A DNA stretch of 64,000 nucleotides from NCBI GenBank assembly GCA_964422925.1, contig CAYRDC010000003.1, positions 120,495-184,494 on the forward strand, written 5' to 3'. Positions 17,230-25,921 of the stretch are shown here, in pieces. Below the pieces are notes generated by a model. The model saw only the letters and a list, made by a program, of their open reading frames with translations, was not told the DNA's origin and ran no database searches. A program made the translations under genes and the position numbers. Each line of letters begins with the position of its first letter. Positions within the stretch are counted from its first letter, which is position 1. The DNA comes from CAYRDC01 sp964422925 (GTDB lineage Bacteria; Bacteroidota; Bacteroidia; Chitinophagales; S012-47).

Positions 17230-17630
17230 AAAAAGATATTCCTTTCCGGAAAGTTGAACAGGTTGGTATTGCTGTGGTGCGCGAAACCCTTGAAACCGGA
17301 GCCACGGAATGGAATGTGTACCTCTTAAACCTCCGGCAGGAACCCATCCTGCAAGTCCTGGTTTCTTCATCAGGGTTTGGAAAAATCAATGGCCGGCAGC
17401 GGAAGACCTCTGTGTTGCGCCAGGCCCTGGGCGATATTCCTCCCCGTACATTTATAAAGCTGGAGATGATCCCGGAGGAACTATTCAGCTTTTCCAATGA
17501 GTTTCTGGTGAGTTTCTGGCAGGGGCACCATTTGTACGACCGTAAATACGTGTTTGTCCCGGGCAGTATTTCTGAAAAATTTCTAACCGAGATTCCGCTC
17601 ATCGGAAAGGAAGGTATTCTTATCTTGTAA
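17226..17630 (+). CDS. Conserved hypothetical protein between lipB and rluD
   Basis: A 134-residue protein I do not recognise by function. No signal peptide or membrane segment is present. The sequence alternates beta-like stretches (EWNVYLLNL, ILQVLVSSSGFG) with NGRQRKTSVLRQALGDIPP, and contains FWQGHHLYDRKYVFVPGSI near the end. It looks like a genuine soluble cytoplasmic protein. Translation is coupled to lipB through a four-base ATGA overlap, and rluD follows 4 bases after its stop, so all three are almost certainly on one transcript. A role in lipoylation or in RNA/ribosome metabolism is possible by context only. Confidence 0.6.
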   Translation: MKKDIPFRKVEQVGIAVVRETLETGATEWNVYLLNLRQEPILQVLVSSSGFGKINGRQRKTSVLRQALGDIPPRTFIKLEMIPEELFSFSNEFLVSFWQGHHLYDRKYVFVPGSISEKFLTEIPLIGKEGILIL

Positions 17631-17634
17631 CCCA

Positions 17635-18684
17635 ATGCGTGAGGAAGTATTCCCCCAGGCGGAAGACATATCGTCCAACGGAGAAGACTGGTACCTGAAC
17701 CGCACGCTCGTGGTCGATGCCGGACAGCAGCCCCTACGCATTGATAAATTCCTGTTTCACAAGCTGGAAAGGATCAGCCGGAACCGAATACAGCAGGCCA
17801 TAAAAGCCGGATGTATCCAAGTCAACGGGCAGGAAATAAAATCCAACTACAAAGTCCGGCCGGGCGATGAAATTGCTGTATTCCTGCCGCATCCACCATC
17901 ACCCGGAAAGCTCGAACCGGAAAACATCCCGTTGGACATTGTTTATGAAGATGAGTACCTGGTCGTTCTTAACAAACCGGCCGGAATGGTGGTGCATCCT
18001 GGCGTGGGGAATTATTCGGGGACCCTGGTGAACGCTCTTTTGTATCATTTCGGCCGGTTGCCACAGCCGGATGGGGAAACTCCGCGACCGGGCCTGGTGC
18101 ACCGGCTCGATAAGGACACCAGCGGGCTGATGGTAGTGGCGCGCGATGAATACACCCTGAGCCACCTGGCCCGGCAATTTTTCGAACGAACCGTTCAGCG
18201 GGATTACCTGGCATTGGTCTGGGGCACATTCGATCAACCGGAGGGAACCATTTCCGGGCATATAGGCCGGCATTTGCGGTACCGGCAGAAAATGGATGTA
18301 TTCCCGGAAGGCGATCACGGCAAACATGCTGTGACCCATTACCGGGTGCTTGAAGATCTGGGTTATGTGAGCCTGGTGAAATGCAGGCTCGAAACCGGCC
18401 GCACCCACCAGATCAGAGTGCATATGGCCTGGGCCGGTCATCCGGTCTTCGGAGATCCGGTTTACGGTGGCAACCGGATTGTAAAAGGTACCGTTTATGC
18501 CAAATACAAGCAGTTTGTAGAAAATTGCCTGAAAATCCTGCCGCGCCAGGCTTTGCATGCCAGGAGCCTGGGATTCCGGCATCCGGTTATGAAAAAAGAC
18601 CTTTTATTTAAAACCGAACCGCCAAAGGATATGCGGGAAGTGCTCAACCGGTGGCGAAATTATATGACATACCTGAAGGACTAG
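17635..18684 (+). CDS. rluD: RluD-family 23S rRNA pseudouridine synthase
   Basis: A 349-residue RluA/RluD-type enzyme that converts uridine to pseudouridine in rRNA. An N-terminal S4 RNA-binding domain (about 33-85: LRIDKFLFHKLERISRNRI, then QVNGQEIKSNYKVRPGDEI) precedes the catalytic domain. The catalytic aspartate is Asp159 in LVHRLDKDTSGLMVVA; the C-terminal ETGRTHQIRVHMA motif is also present. Presence of S4 favours RluD or RluC over RluA. Length is normal. It is the last gene of the lipB string; about 100 bases separate it from the following T9SS peptidase. Confidence 0.9.
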   Translation: MREEVFPQAEDISSNGEDWYLNRTLVVDAGQQPLRIDKFLFHKLERISRNRIQQAIKAGCIQVNGQEIKSNYKVRPGDEIAVFLPHPPSPGKLEPENIPLDIVYEDEYLVVLNKPAGMVVHPGVGNYSGTLVNALLYHFGRLPQPDGETPRPGLVHRLDKDTSGLMVVARDEYTLSHLARQFFERTVQRDYLALVWGTFDQPEGTISGHIGRHLRYRQKMDVFPEGDHGKHAVTHYRVLEDLGYVSLVKCRLETGRTHQIRVHMAWAGHPVFGDPVYGGNRIVKGTVYAKYKQFVENCLKILPRQALHARSLGFRHPVMKKDLLFKTEPPKDMREVLNRWRNYMTYLKD

Positions 18685-18743
18685 TTTTACAGGAAATTGA
18701 CAACCCTGCAGAGAGCCGGCCAAAGAAAAGGCGCTAATTTGAG

Positions 18744-18751
18744 TATTTTTG
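18744..18751 (+). promoter_or_regulatory. Candidate -7 box (TATTTTTG) upstream of the M43 peptidase
   Basis: TATTTTTG matches TAnnTTTG and lies about 35 bases before the ATG at 18786. It sits in the roughly 100-base gap after rluD. No -33 TTTG is seen at standard spacing. Confidence 0.3.
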
Positions 18752-18785
18752 CATTTCATAATAAGCCTATTATAATTTTCAGCCA

Positions 18786-21524
18786 ATGAGGAGTTTTTGG
18801 ATTTTACTGGCCGCCCTGTTTGCAGCGGCAGGAGCCACTGCACAAGTTGAACCTTGTGGCACAATGCCTCATCTGCAGCAACAGATTGCTGAAAACCCCG
18901 GACTGGCTCCTTTGCTCGAGCAAATGGAACAGGCGGTACAGCAGCGTTTATCGGATCCGGCATTCCAGCAAAAAGAATCCGGCAGCGTCATTACCATACC
19001 TGTTGTGGTTCATGTAGTGTATAAAACGGCCGCCCAGAATATTTCCTATGCACAAATCCAATCGCAGCTGGATGTTCTGAATGAAGATTTCAGGCGCCAT
19101 AACGCAGACACTTCCAACACTTTGAATGTGTTCAAACCGGTGGCAGGCGATGCGCAAATTGAATTTTGCCTGGCGGTTCGCGATCCGAACAATAATCCCA
19201 CTTCCGGGATCACCCGGACGCAAACCAATGTGACCGTCTTCGGGCTGAATGATGAAGTGAAACATGCCAACCAGGGCGGGCACAATGCCTGGCCGGCTTC
19301 GGATTATTTGAATATCTGGGTTTGTAACCTCACCCCGGGCATTGGCGGCTATGCCCAGTTTCCGGGCATGAACCAAAACACCGATGGAGTGGTCATTGAT
19401 TACCAGTACTTCGGCCGCTACCCGGATAATCCGTTTAATTCGAATTCGCTGGGCCGTACCGCTACCCACGAAGTGGGCCATTGGCTGAACCTTCGGCATA
19501 TCTGGGGAGACGGACCCTGCGGACAGGATGATTTTGTGAACGATACCCCTTTATCAGATGCCCCCAATTACGGTTGTCCGATCTTGCATCAGAGCTGCGG
19601 CTCACTGGATATGGTTCAAAATTATATGGACTACACGGATGACGACTGTATGAACATTTTCACCCAGGGACAGGCCAACCGCATGCGGGATGCCTTGTTC
19701 AACCTGCGGCCCGGTTTACTGAATTCCCTGGGATGCTCGCCCGTAACTGCACCACCCATGGTGGATTTCAGCGCGGACAAAACCACTGCCTGCCTGAACG
19801 ATACCGTGCAATTCTTTGACGAATCCCTGAATTTCCCCACTTCCTGGCAGTGGACTTTCCCGGGGGGAAATCCTTCTTTTTCCACGCTGGAAAAACCAAA
19901 GGTGGTTTATACAAGCGTGGGCACTTATAGCGTAAAGCTGGTGGCTACCAATCAATACGGGACAGATTCCCTGGTAAAAACCAGCTATGTTACCATCACG
20001 GGTGCCACAGATTCCCTGCCTCAACAGCAATCCTTTGAAGACAGCCAGTTTCTCCTGGATGGGTGGTCAGTGTTCAACCCTGACGGTGACCGGACCTGGG
20101 AACGCGTTACAGGCATCGGGGCTTACGGCAACTCCAACGCCTGCATTAAATTCACTAATTTCGGATCAGGTCCAGACCCAACCGGCACAATGGACCAGTA
20201 CCGTTCACCGTTGATTGATTTTTCGGCACTGAACAATCCCTATCTTACTTTCGATGTAGCATACGCCCGGTTTAATTCCAATTACAGCGATACGCTGGTT
20301 ATTTATTATTCAACCGATTGCGGAAACAGCTTTATCCCGGTCTGGAGCAAGGGAGGAAGCCAGCTGGCCACCGCCCCGGATAAAACCGTGGCCTTTATTC
20401 CGAATGCGAGTCAGTGGCGTAAGGACTCTGTAAACCTTTCTTCCCTGGTTGGCTACCCGGCCGTGTCGATTGCCATTGGCAATAAATCCGGCTGGGGCAA
20501 TAACTTGTATATCGACAACATACTTCTGAACGCCCAGGCAACTACCGCACCGGTGGCTTTATTCACAGCCAATAAAACAGTTGTTTGTGCCGGTGACACC
20601 GTGCAGTTCACAGATTTATCGTCTAACTACCCGTCCTCGTGGGCATGGTCGTTCACCGGAGGCAACGCGGTCTGCACGGATTGCAAAAACCCGGAAGTGG
20701 TTTTCACAACTGCAGGGCAGTACACCGTAAAGCTGGTAGTTAGCAATTCCATTGGCACAGATTCCACGGAACAGCTTAATTACATCCAGGTGAACCCGGC
20801 TCCATCGGTAAGCCTGAACAAGACCAATGTGATCTGCAATGGAACGAATACCGGCAGTATCACAGCCCAGGTAACCGGGGGCACGCCTCCTTACGCTTAC
20901 TCCTGGTCGAACGGAGCTTCCACAGCCACCACCAGCAGCCTGGCAGCCGGGTTATACATAGTAACTGTTACAGATTCGCTGGGTTGCACAGCGGTCAAGC
21001 ACGCCAACATTACCGAACCATCGGGGATGGTTTTGAACACTATTACCACCAGCGCTACCAACGGGAAGCCAAACGGGACGGCCACGGTAGGGGTGCTGGG
21101 GGGCAAACCGCCTTATTCCTATTTGTGGGATGATACACAGCACCAGACCACAGCCCAGGCTACCGGTTTGACGCCAGGCACTTATCATGTCACAGTGACA
21201 GATGCCGATAATTGCCAGAAGATAGCCAGCGCTACGGTGGGAAATATTGTGGGGATGTCTTCCCCCGACCTGGAGCTGAATGTAAAACTGTATCCCAATC
21301 CGGCAGGCGATAAGGTTTGGATTGACATGACCTTATCAGAACCTGAAAAAGTTCTATGGCAATTTTTTGATGCTACAGGAAGGCTGCTGGAAACCGGTGG
21401 CACCCAATCGGCCTATCAACTGCTCGAAAGCATTGATGTAAGCGGTTTGCCCAATGGCCTGTACATAATCCGGATCACAGCCGGGGCTGCGGTTACAGAG
21501 CAAAAACTTTCAGTGCTCCGTTAA
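18786..21524 (+). CDS. Secreted M43 (pappalysin-type) metallopeptidase with PKD and SprB repeats, T9SS type A
   Basis: A 912-residue secreted multidomain protein. Signal peptide 1-20 (ends ATAQ). The catalytic domain carries THEVGHWLNLRHIWGD: His228, Glu229, His232 and His238 form the extended zinc motif of M43 metzincins, with a downstream YMDYTDDDCM Met-turn. Then a PKD domain (about 330-405), a beta jelly-roll region (about 405-590, FEDSQFLLDGW), a second PKD (about 590-670), two SprB-like repeats (about 672-820; GGTPPYAYSWSNG and GGKPPYSYLWDD), and a type A sorting domain (KLYPNPAGDKVWIDM). It probably degrades extracellular protein. mqnE starts only 5 bases after its stop. Confidence 0.9.
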   Translation: MRSFWILLAALFAAAGATAQVEPCGTMPHLQQQIAENPGLAPLLEQMEQAVQQRLSDPAFQQKESGSVITIPVVVHVVYKTAAQNISYAQIQSQLDVLNEDFRRHNADTSNTLNVFKPVAGDAQIEFCLAVRDPNNNPTSGITRTQTNVTVFGLNDEVKHANQGGHNAWPASDYLNIWVCNLTPGIGGYAQFPGMNQNTDGVVIDYQYFGRYPDNPFNSNSLGRTATHEVGHWLNLRHIWGDGPCGQDDFVNDTPLSDAPNYGCPILHQSCGSLDMVQNYMDYTDDDCMNIFTQGQANRMRDALFNLRPGLLNSLGCSPVTAPPMVDFSADKTTACLNDTVQFFDESLNFPTSWQWTFPGGNPSFSTLEKPKVVYTSVGTYSVKLVATNQYGTDSLVKTSYVTITGATDSLPQQQSFEDSQFLLDGWSVFNPDGDRTWERVTGIGAYGNSNACIKFTNFGSGPDPTGTMDQYRSPLIDFSALNNPYLTFDVAYARFNSNYSDTLVIYYSTDCGNSFIPVWSKGGSQLATAPDKTVAFIPNASQWRKDSVNLSSLVGYPAVSIAIGNKSGWGNNLYIDNILLNAQATTAPVALFTANKTVVCAGDTVQFTDLSSNYPSSWAWSFTGGNAVCTDCKNPEVVFTTAGQYTVKLVVSNSIGTDSTEQLNYIQVNPAPSVSLNKTNVICNGTNTGSITAQVTGGTPPYAYSWSNGASTATTSSLAAGLYIVTVTDSLGCTAVKHANITEPSGMVLNTITTSATNGKPNGTATVGVLGGKPPYSYLWDDTQHQTTAQATGLTPGTYHVTVTDADNCQKIASATVGNIVGMSSPDLELNVKLYPNPAGDKVWIDMTLSEPEKVLWQFFDATGRLLETGGTQSAYQLLESIDVSGLPNGLYIIRITAGAAVTEQKLSVLR

Positions 21525-21529
21525 GAGGG

Positions 21530-22729
21530 ATGAGCCACGGGATTGCTAACTTTACCGGTGAAAAACTGAAAATGATCCGTTTGGCTGACAATAGGGTTCC
21601 CAAAGAGCTGAAACAAATAGGCGAGAAAGCCCTGGTTGGCGAACGGATCAGCCCGGAAGAGGGTCTTTTGCTTTTCCGGCAAGGTACCATTGGTTTCCTG
21701 GGCAGTATTGCCCACCAAATCAGGACCCGCCTGCACAGCAAAACCACCTACTTTAACCGGAATTTTCACATCGAGCCCACCAATCTGTGCGTTTTCGATT
21801 GCAAATTCTGCAGCTACTCACGCATGCTGAAAAAGCCTGAAGACGGCTGGCTAATGAGTGAAGAGGAAATGCTGGACATCGTGAGAAGCTATGTTGGCAA
21901 ACCGGTAACAGAAGTCCATATTGTGGGAGGGGTGCATCCCAAAATGGGGCTGGAATATTTTGCCCGTATCCTGCAGCGTATCCGTGAAATTCATCCCGGG
22001 CTTCATATCAAGGGCTATACGGCCGTGGAACTGGAGTATATGATCCGGAAAGCGAAGATGACCTATAAGGAGGGTCTGCAATACCTGAAGGAGCACGGAC
22101 TAAATAGCCTGCCGGGAGGCGGAGCTGAAATATTCCACCCGGAAATCCGGCAGCAGATTTGTGCCGATAAATGCACGGCCGACCAATGGCTGGCCATTCA
22201 CCGGGCGGCTCATGAGTTGGGCATGAAATCCAATGCCACTATCCTTTACGGGCACATAGAAAAGTACGAACACCGGATCGACCACATGGAAAGGCTCCGG
22301 CAGTTGCAGGATGAAACGGGCGGGTTCAATGCTTTCATTCCGCTAAAGTTTCGCAATGGCAACAACCAGATGTCGCATGTGCCTGAAGTCAACTTGATTG
22401 AAGATATAAAGATGTACGCTGTAGCCCGGATTTACCTGGACAACATCCCGCACTTGAAGGTTTACTGGCCGATGATCGGCCGGCAGACTGCCCAGTTGCT
22501 TCTCGGGTTTGGCGCCAATGACCTGGATGGCACGATCGATGATTCCACGAAAATTTACTCCATGGCCGGAGCGGAAGAACAGCACCCAGCCATGAGTACT
22601 TCAGAAATAGTGAATCTTATCAAGCGGGCCGGCTTTCAACCGGTGGAAAGAGATACCTTGTACCACCCGGTAAAAGATTACAGCACTGTTGAATTTGAAC
22701 CGGAAGTTCAGGTAAGAGGATATAAATAA
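21530..22729 (+). CDS. mqnE: Aminofutalosine synthase
   Basis: A 399-residue radical SAM enzyme of the futalosine menaquinone pathway. It joins the enolpyruvyl-benzoate made by MqnA to the adenosyl radical of SAM, giving aminofutalosine. The [4Fe-4S] cluster motif is CVFDCKFC (Cys87, Cys91, Cys94). GGGAEIFHPEIR and ATILYGHIEKYEHRIDHM favour MqnE over MqnC, whose equivalent motif normally reads GGGAEIL. Start at 21530 or, less conservatively, at ATG 21572 (MIRLADNRVP). It is followed 15 bases later by a histidine phosphatase and then mqnA, so the three appear cotranscribed. Cytoplasmic. Confidence 0.88.
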   Translation: MSHGIANFTGEKLKMIRLADNRVPKELKQIGEKALVGERISPEEGLLLFRQGTIGFLGSIAHQIRTRLHSKTTYFNRNFHIEPTNLCVFDCKFCSYSRMLKKPEDGWLMSEEEMLDIVRSYVGKPVTEVHIVGGVHPKMGLEYFARILQRIREIHPGLHIKGYTAVELEYMIRKAKMTYKEGLQYLKEHGLNSLPGGGAEIFHPEIRQQICADKCTADQWLAIHRAAHELGMKSNATILYGHIEKYEHRIDHMERLRQLQDETGGFNAFIPLKFRNGNNQMSHVPEVNLIEDIKMYAVARIYLDNIPHLKVYWPMIGRQTAQLLLGFGANDLDGTIDDSTKIYSMAGAEEQHPAMSTSEIVNLIKRAGFQPVERDTLYHPVKDYSTVEFEPEVQVRGYK

Positions 22730-22744
22730 AAGATAATCAGCTAT

Positions 22745-23374
22745 ATGCACGATAAATGGGAAAGGATAATCTACCTGGTGCGGCATGGAGAAACAGAATA
22801 TAACCACCGGGGAATTATCCAGGGGCGGGGAGTGGATATGCCATTGAACCAAACGGGGATGGAACAAGCCAGGCGCTTTTTCGAAGCTTACCGCGATAAA
22901 GGAATTGAAATAGTTTACTACTCCACTTTGCAACGCACCTGCCAGACCATTGCGCCTTTTCTGGAAGCCGGTTATCCCTCCGTTTCGACTCCTGACCTTG
23001 ATGAAATGGATTGGGGAATATACGAGGGCAGGGAAAATACAGCTGAATTGCAGGTAGTGTTTCAGGGATTTTTAAAAGCTTGGAGGAATGGAAATTTGCA
23101 GGCTGGCCCTCCGGGAGGAGAAACCCCGGAATTGCTCAGGGAAAGGCAATTGCGTTTTTTAAGGAAACTGGAGCAAAGCCCTTACCGTAAAATTTTGGTA
23201 TGCACCCACGGTCGGGCGATTCGCAGTTTGCTTTGCCTCATGCTGGGCAAAAGCCAGCAAAACATGGATGATTTTCCACATGATAACCTGTCCGTTTATG
23301 AGGTGGTGTACAACCAGGGGGAATACTGGATACGTCTTTTTAATGACCGATCACATCTCAATGGAAAAAATTAG
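22745..23374 (+). CDS. Histidine phosphatase (phosphoglycerate mutase-like) between mqnE and mqnA
   Basis: A 209-residue cytoplasmic protein of the histidine phosphatase superfamily. The N-terminal LVRHGETEYN holds the phosphoacceptor His and its Arg partner. YYSTLQRTCQTIAPFL and the acid residue region LDEMDWGIYEG are typical, and VCTHGRAIRSLL supplies the second catalytic His. Members include phosphoglycerate mutase, alpha-ribazole phosphatase and nonspecific phosphatases; the substrate is not apparent. Its last 14 bases overlap mqnA and it follows mqnE by 15 bases, so it is genetically embedded in the menaquinone cluster. Confidence 0.82.
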   Translation: MHDKWERIIYLVRHGETEYNHRGIIQGRGVDMPLNQTGMEQARRFFEAYRDKGIEIVYYSTLQRTCQTIAPFLEAGYPSVSTPDLDEMDWGIYEGRENTAELQVVFQGFLKAWRNGNLQAGPPGGETPELLRERQLRFLRKLEQSPYRKILVCTHGRAIRSLLCLMLGKSQQNMDDFPHDNLSVYEVVYNQGEYWIRLFNDRSHLNGKN

Positions 23375-24113
23375 AGTTTCAGCGGTATCTTATCTGAACA
23401 CCCGGCCATTTATTTATGGTTTAACGCATTCCGGGATATACAAACGGATTGACCTGAGCCTGGATATTCCCTCCAAAGGCGCTGAAAAGTTTATCCGGGG
23501 AGAAACCGACCTGGCATTGGTTCCGGCCGCTATCCTGGCCGAAATCCAACCTTATCAGATATGCAGCCGCTTTGCCATTGCTTCCGATGGCCCTGTTGAA
23601 TCGGTGTGCCTTCTCAGCCAGCAACCACTCGAGCAGGTCAAGTACCTGTATCTGGATTACCAGTCCCGGACTTCGGTGGAGCTTACCCGCATCCTTATCG
23701 AAGAATACTTACAACTGGACTTGGAATTCCTGCATGGTGTTCCGGGTTATGAAAACCTGATTACAGATGACGCGGCCGGCTTGGTTATCGGAGACAGGGC
23801 GCTGCGGATGCGTTCCGGTTTTAAATATGTGTATGACTTGGGTTCCTTATGGAAAGAATTCACAGGCCTGCCATTCGTTTTTGCCGTTTGGGTATGTCGG
23901 GAGCCTTTGGAAAAATCATTTTTGTCACGTTTTGACAAAGCGCTGCACTATGGCGTAAGGCATATTAAGCAGGTAATCCAGGCTGAAAAACCTATGCCCG
24001 GGGTGAATTATGAGCATTATTTTAATCATTCCATCAGATACAAACTAACCCCGACCATGCGCCAGGGGCTTGATTTTTTCCTGGAAAAAGTCAGGGTTCA
24101 AAAGGTTTACTGA
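23361..24113 (+). CDS. mqnA: Chorismate dehydratase
   Basis: A 250-residue protein from ATG 23361 (MEKIRVSAVSYLNTRPF); the upstream in-frame extension lies inside the phosphatase gene and shows no homology. MqnA removes water from chorismate to give 3-(1-carboxyvinyl)oxybenzoate, the first committed step of the futalosine pathway to menaquinone. The periplasmic-binding-protein-like fold is recognisable from VSYLNTRPFIYGL, DLALVPAAILAE and GDRALRMR. It overlaps the phosphatase gene by 14 bases. Its end overlaps the convergent nucleoside phosphorylase gene by 23 bases. Confidence 0.88.
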   Translation: MEKIRVSAVSYLNTRPFIYGLTHSGIYKRIDLSLDIPSKGAEKFIRGETDLALVPAAILAEIQPYQICSRFAIASDGPVESVCLLSQQPLEQVKYLYLDYQSRTSVELTRILIEEYLQLDLEFLHGVPGYENLITDDAAGLVIGDRALRMRSGFKYVYDLGSLWKEFTGLPFVFAVWVCREPLEKSFLSRFDKALHYGVRHIKQVIQAEKPMPGVNYEHYFNHSIRYKLTPTMRQGLDFFLEKVRVQKVY

Positions 24114-24984
24114 CAATTTCCAGGACGGTTTCAATTAACCGGTCGATTGTCTTGTAAGGATCTTTAGAAAAAGTATGAGTGGCCCGGTTGGCTATGATGG
24201 CATTCACTGACAAGCATTCATGTCCTAATATCCGGCCAAGCCCGTAAATGCCTGCCGTTTCCATTTCAAAATTCATAACGCGCAAGCCGTTATATTCAAA
24301 GCGCTGCAGCGATTCCAGGAAATCCGGATACTTCAGGGCAGCTCTCAATTGCCGGCCCTGGGGACCATAAAACCCGGCACAGGTAGCCGTTATGCCTGTT
24401 TTAAAGGAATAATGCTTGGTAAAATGCCCGAGCAGCCTGGAAGAGGCGGCCCGGAAATAGGGCCTGGCGGGCATGGAAGCGGACGTGCCATGTGCCATCA
24501 AGACTTCGCTCATTTTTGATTCCTCTTCGGTTTCGGGCGAATCATAATAATGCATCAGCATGTCGAGCCCCAGACCATGCGTACCGGCCAGGAACTCATC
24601 CACCAGTAAATCCGGCTGCAGGGAACCGGAAGTGCCTATTCTGATGAAATGAAGAGTAGTGTGTTGTTGCTTCACCTCCCTGGTTTTCAGGTCTATGTTT
24701 GCCAGGGCGTCCAGCTCGTTCAGTACAATGTCAATATTGTCAGTTCCAATACCGGTTGACATAACAGTGATTCGTTGTCCGTTTAGGGTACCGGTATGTG
24801 TTACGAATTCCCGTTTTTGTTTTTGAATCTCTATATGGTCAAAATGCCTGGATATGCGTGCAACCCGGTCCGGATCTCCAACCAGCAAAATCCTGGTAGC
24901 AATATCTTCAGGATGCAGCGCCAAATGATAAATACTGCCGTCCGGGTTGAGTACGAGCTCTGATTCAGGAATAATTTGTGACAT
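24091..24984 (-). CDS. Nucleoside phosphorylase (uridine phosphorylase-like)
   Basis: A 297-residue member of the PNP/UDP phosphorylase superfamily from ATG 24984 (MSQIIPESEL). Motifs: LLVGDPDRVARI for phosphate binding, IRIGTSGSLQPDL, and VMNFEMETAGIYGL for ribose/base binding. This family cleaves nucleosides with phosphate to give a base and ribose-1-phosphate. The opening LNPDGSIYHLALHPEDIA is typical of uridine phosphorylase-like proteins of about 290 residues common in Bacteroidota. It is longer than futalosine hydrolase MqnB (about 220 residues), so a menaquinone role is not assumed despite lying next to mqnA. Cytoplasmic. Confidence 0.8.
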   Translation of the reverse strand: MSQIIPESELVLNPDGSIYHLALHPEDIATRILLVGDPDRVARISRHFDHIEIQKQKREFVTHTGTLNGQRITVMSTGIGTDNIDIVLNELDALANIDLKTREVKQQHTTLHFIRIGTSGSLQPDLLVDEFLAGTHGLGLDMLMHYYDSPETEEESKMSEVLMAHGTSASMPARPYFRAASSRLLGHFTKHYSFKTGITATCAGFYGPQGRQLRAALKYPDFLESLQRFEYNGLRVMNFEMETAGIYGLGRILGHECLSVNAIIANRATHTFSKDPYKTIDRLIETVLEIVSKPFEP

Positions 24985-25034
24985 ATTGTTAATTTTAGGC
25001 GCCAAATTATCTAAATTTCATTAAAGACCTGAGT

Positions 25035-25898
25035 ATGGATTTGTTTGATAAAAAGATATTCGTTCCCCTTGATTTTTCTGATTGTTCATTGGATGCCTTA
25101 CGGTTTGCCGCGGCTGTAGCTCATAAGATTAATGCAAGCCTTGAAGTATTACACGTGGTGGAAACCTATAAATACAACAGCCGAATTCAAAAAGTGCTGG
25201 ATTATACGGAAGTGCTGGAAAAGGAAGTGAGCGAGCGGATTGATGATTTCCGTACCGATAATTCCATTTTGTGGGGCCTGAAAACCAATATACATATTGC
25301 CAACGGAAAGATTTACCGTAAGATCCTTGAATACGCGGATGATTTAAACCCTGATATCATTGTAATGGGAACCCAAGGAGCGAGCGGTATAAATGAAATG
25401 GAAAAATACTTCCTGGGCAGTAACGCCTACCGGGTGGTATATAATGCCAATTGCCCGGTGATTACCCTTCGTTCCGCCCCTAAAGAAATAAAATTTGAGA
25501 AGATCATCCTTGCCCTGGATGTCGACAAGGCAACCCGTGAAAAAGTGGATTCTATCATTCAGTGGGGAAAGGCTCTCGGGGCGGAATTGTGCCTGACAAC
25601 GGTCACAGAATCGCTGGATGAGATGAGGAGCAAGGCAGATGAAATTAACGATAAGCTAAATGAACTGGCTGAGATAATTAAAGAAGAGGGCATTTTGTGT
25701 GGCTCCAAATTGATTCGTAATGGGGAAGTGACCAAATCAATCATTAACCATGCGGAAGAAGTGGGTGCCGACATGATTGCCATCATGACTACGAAAGAGA
25801 ATATTTTGACTGAACTGTTCCTGGGATCTACCGCCAGGAGGATCATTCAGCATAGTACCGTCCCGGTACTATCCACACACCCGACCCGGACAAAATAA
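25035..25898 (+). CDS. Tandem-domain universal stress protein
   Basis: A 287-residue protein with two UspA domains (about 1-147 and 150-287). The first domain has the ATP-binding style motif GTQGASGINEMEKYFLGSNAYRVV (cited for GTQGASG and GSNAYRVV), whereas the second keeps only the later half (FLGSTARRIIQ) and lacks the G-2x-G step, suggesting that only one domain binds ATP. Starts with KKIFVPLDFSDCS, typical of the family. Cytoplasmic; such proteins modulate stress survival, but the specific role is unknown. Monocistronic: flanked by a divergent and a convergent gene. Confidence 0.88.
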   Translation: MDLFDKKIFVPLDFSDCSLDALRFAAAVAHKINASLEVLHVVETYKYNSRIQKVLDYTEVLEKEVSERIDDFRTDNSILWGLKTNIHIANGKIYRKILEYADDLNPDIIVMGTQGASGINEMEKYFLGSNAYRVVYNANCPVITLRSAPKEIKFEKIILALDVDKATREKVDSIIQWGKALGAELCLTTVTESLDEMRSKADEINDKLNELAEIIKEEGILCGSKLIRNGEVTKSIINHAEEVGADMIAIMTTKENILTELFLGSTARRIIQHSTVPVLSTHPTRTK

Positions 25899-25921
25899 AG
25901 CTGTGAATTGAAAATACCGGC

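Noticed and set aside
17899..18582. Leftward frame of about 227 codons inside rluD
   Set aside because: Antisense to the strongly conserved catalytic domain of the pseudouridine synthase; no homology recognised.
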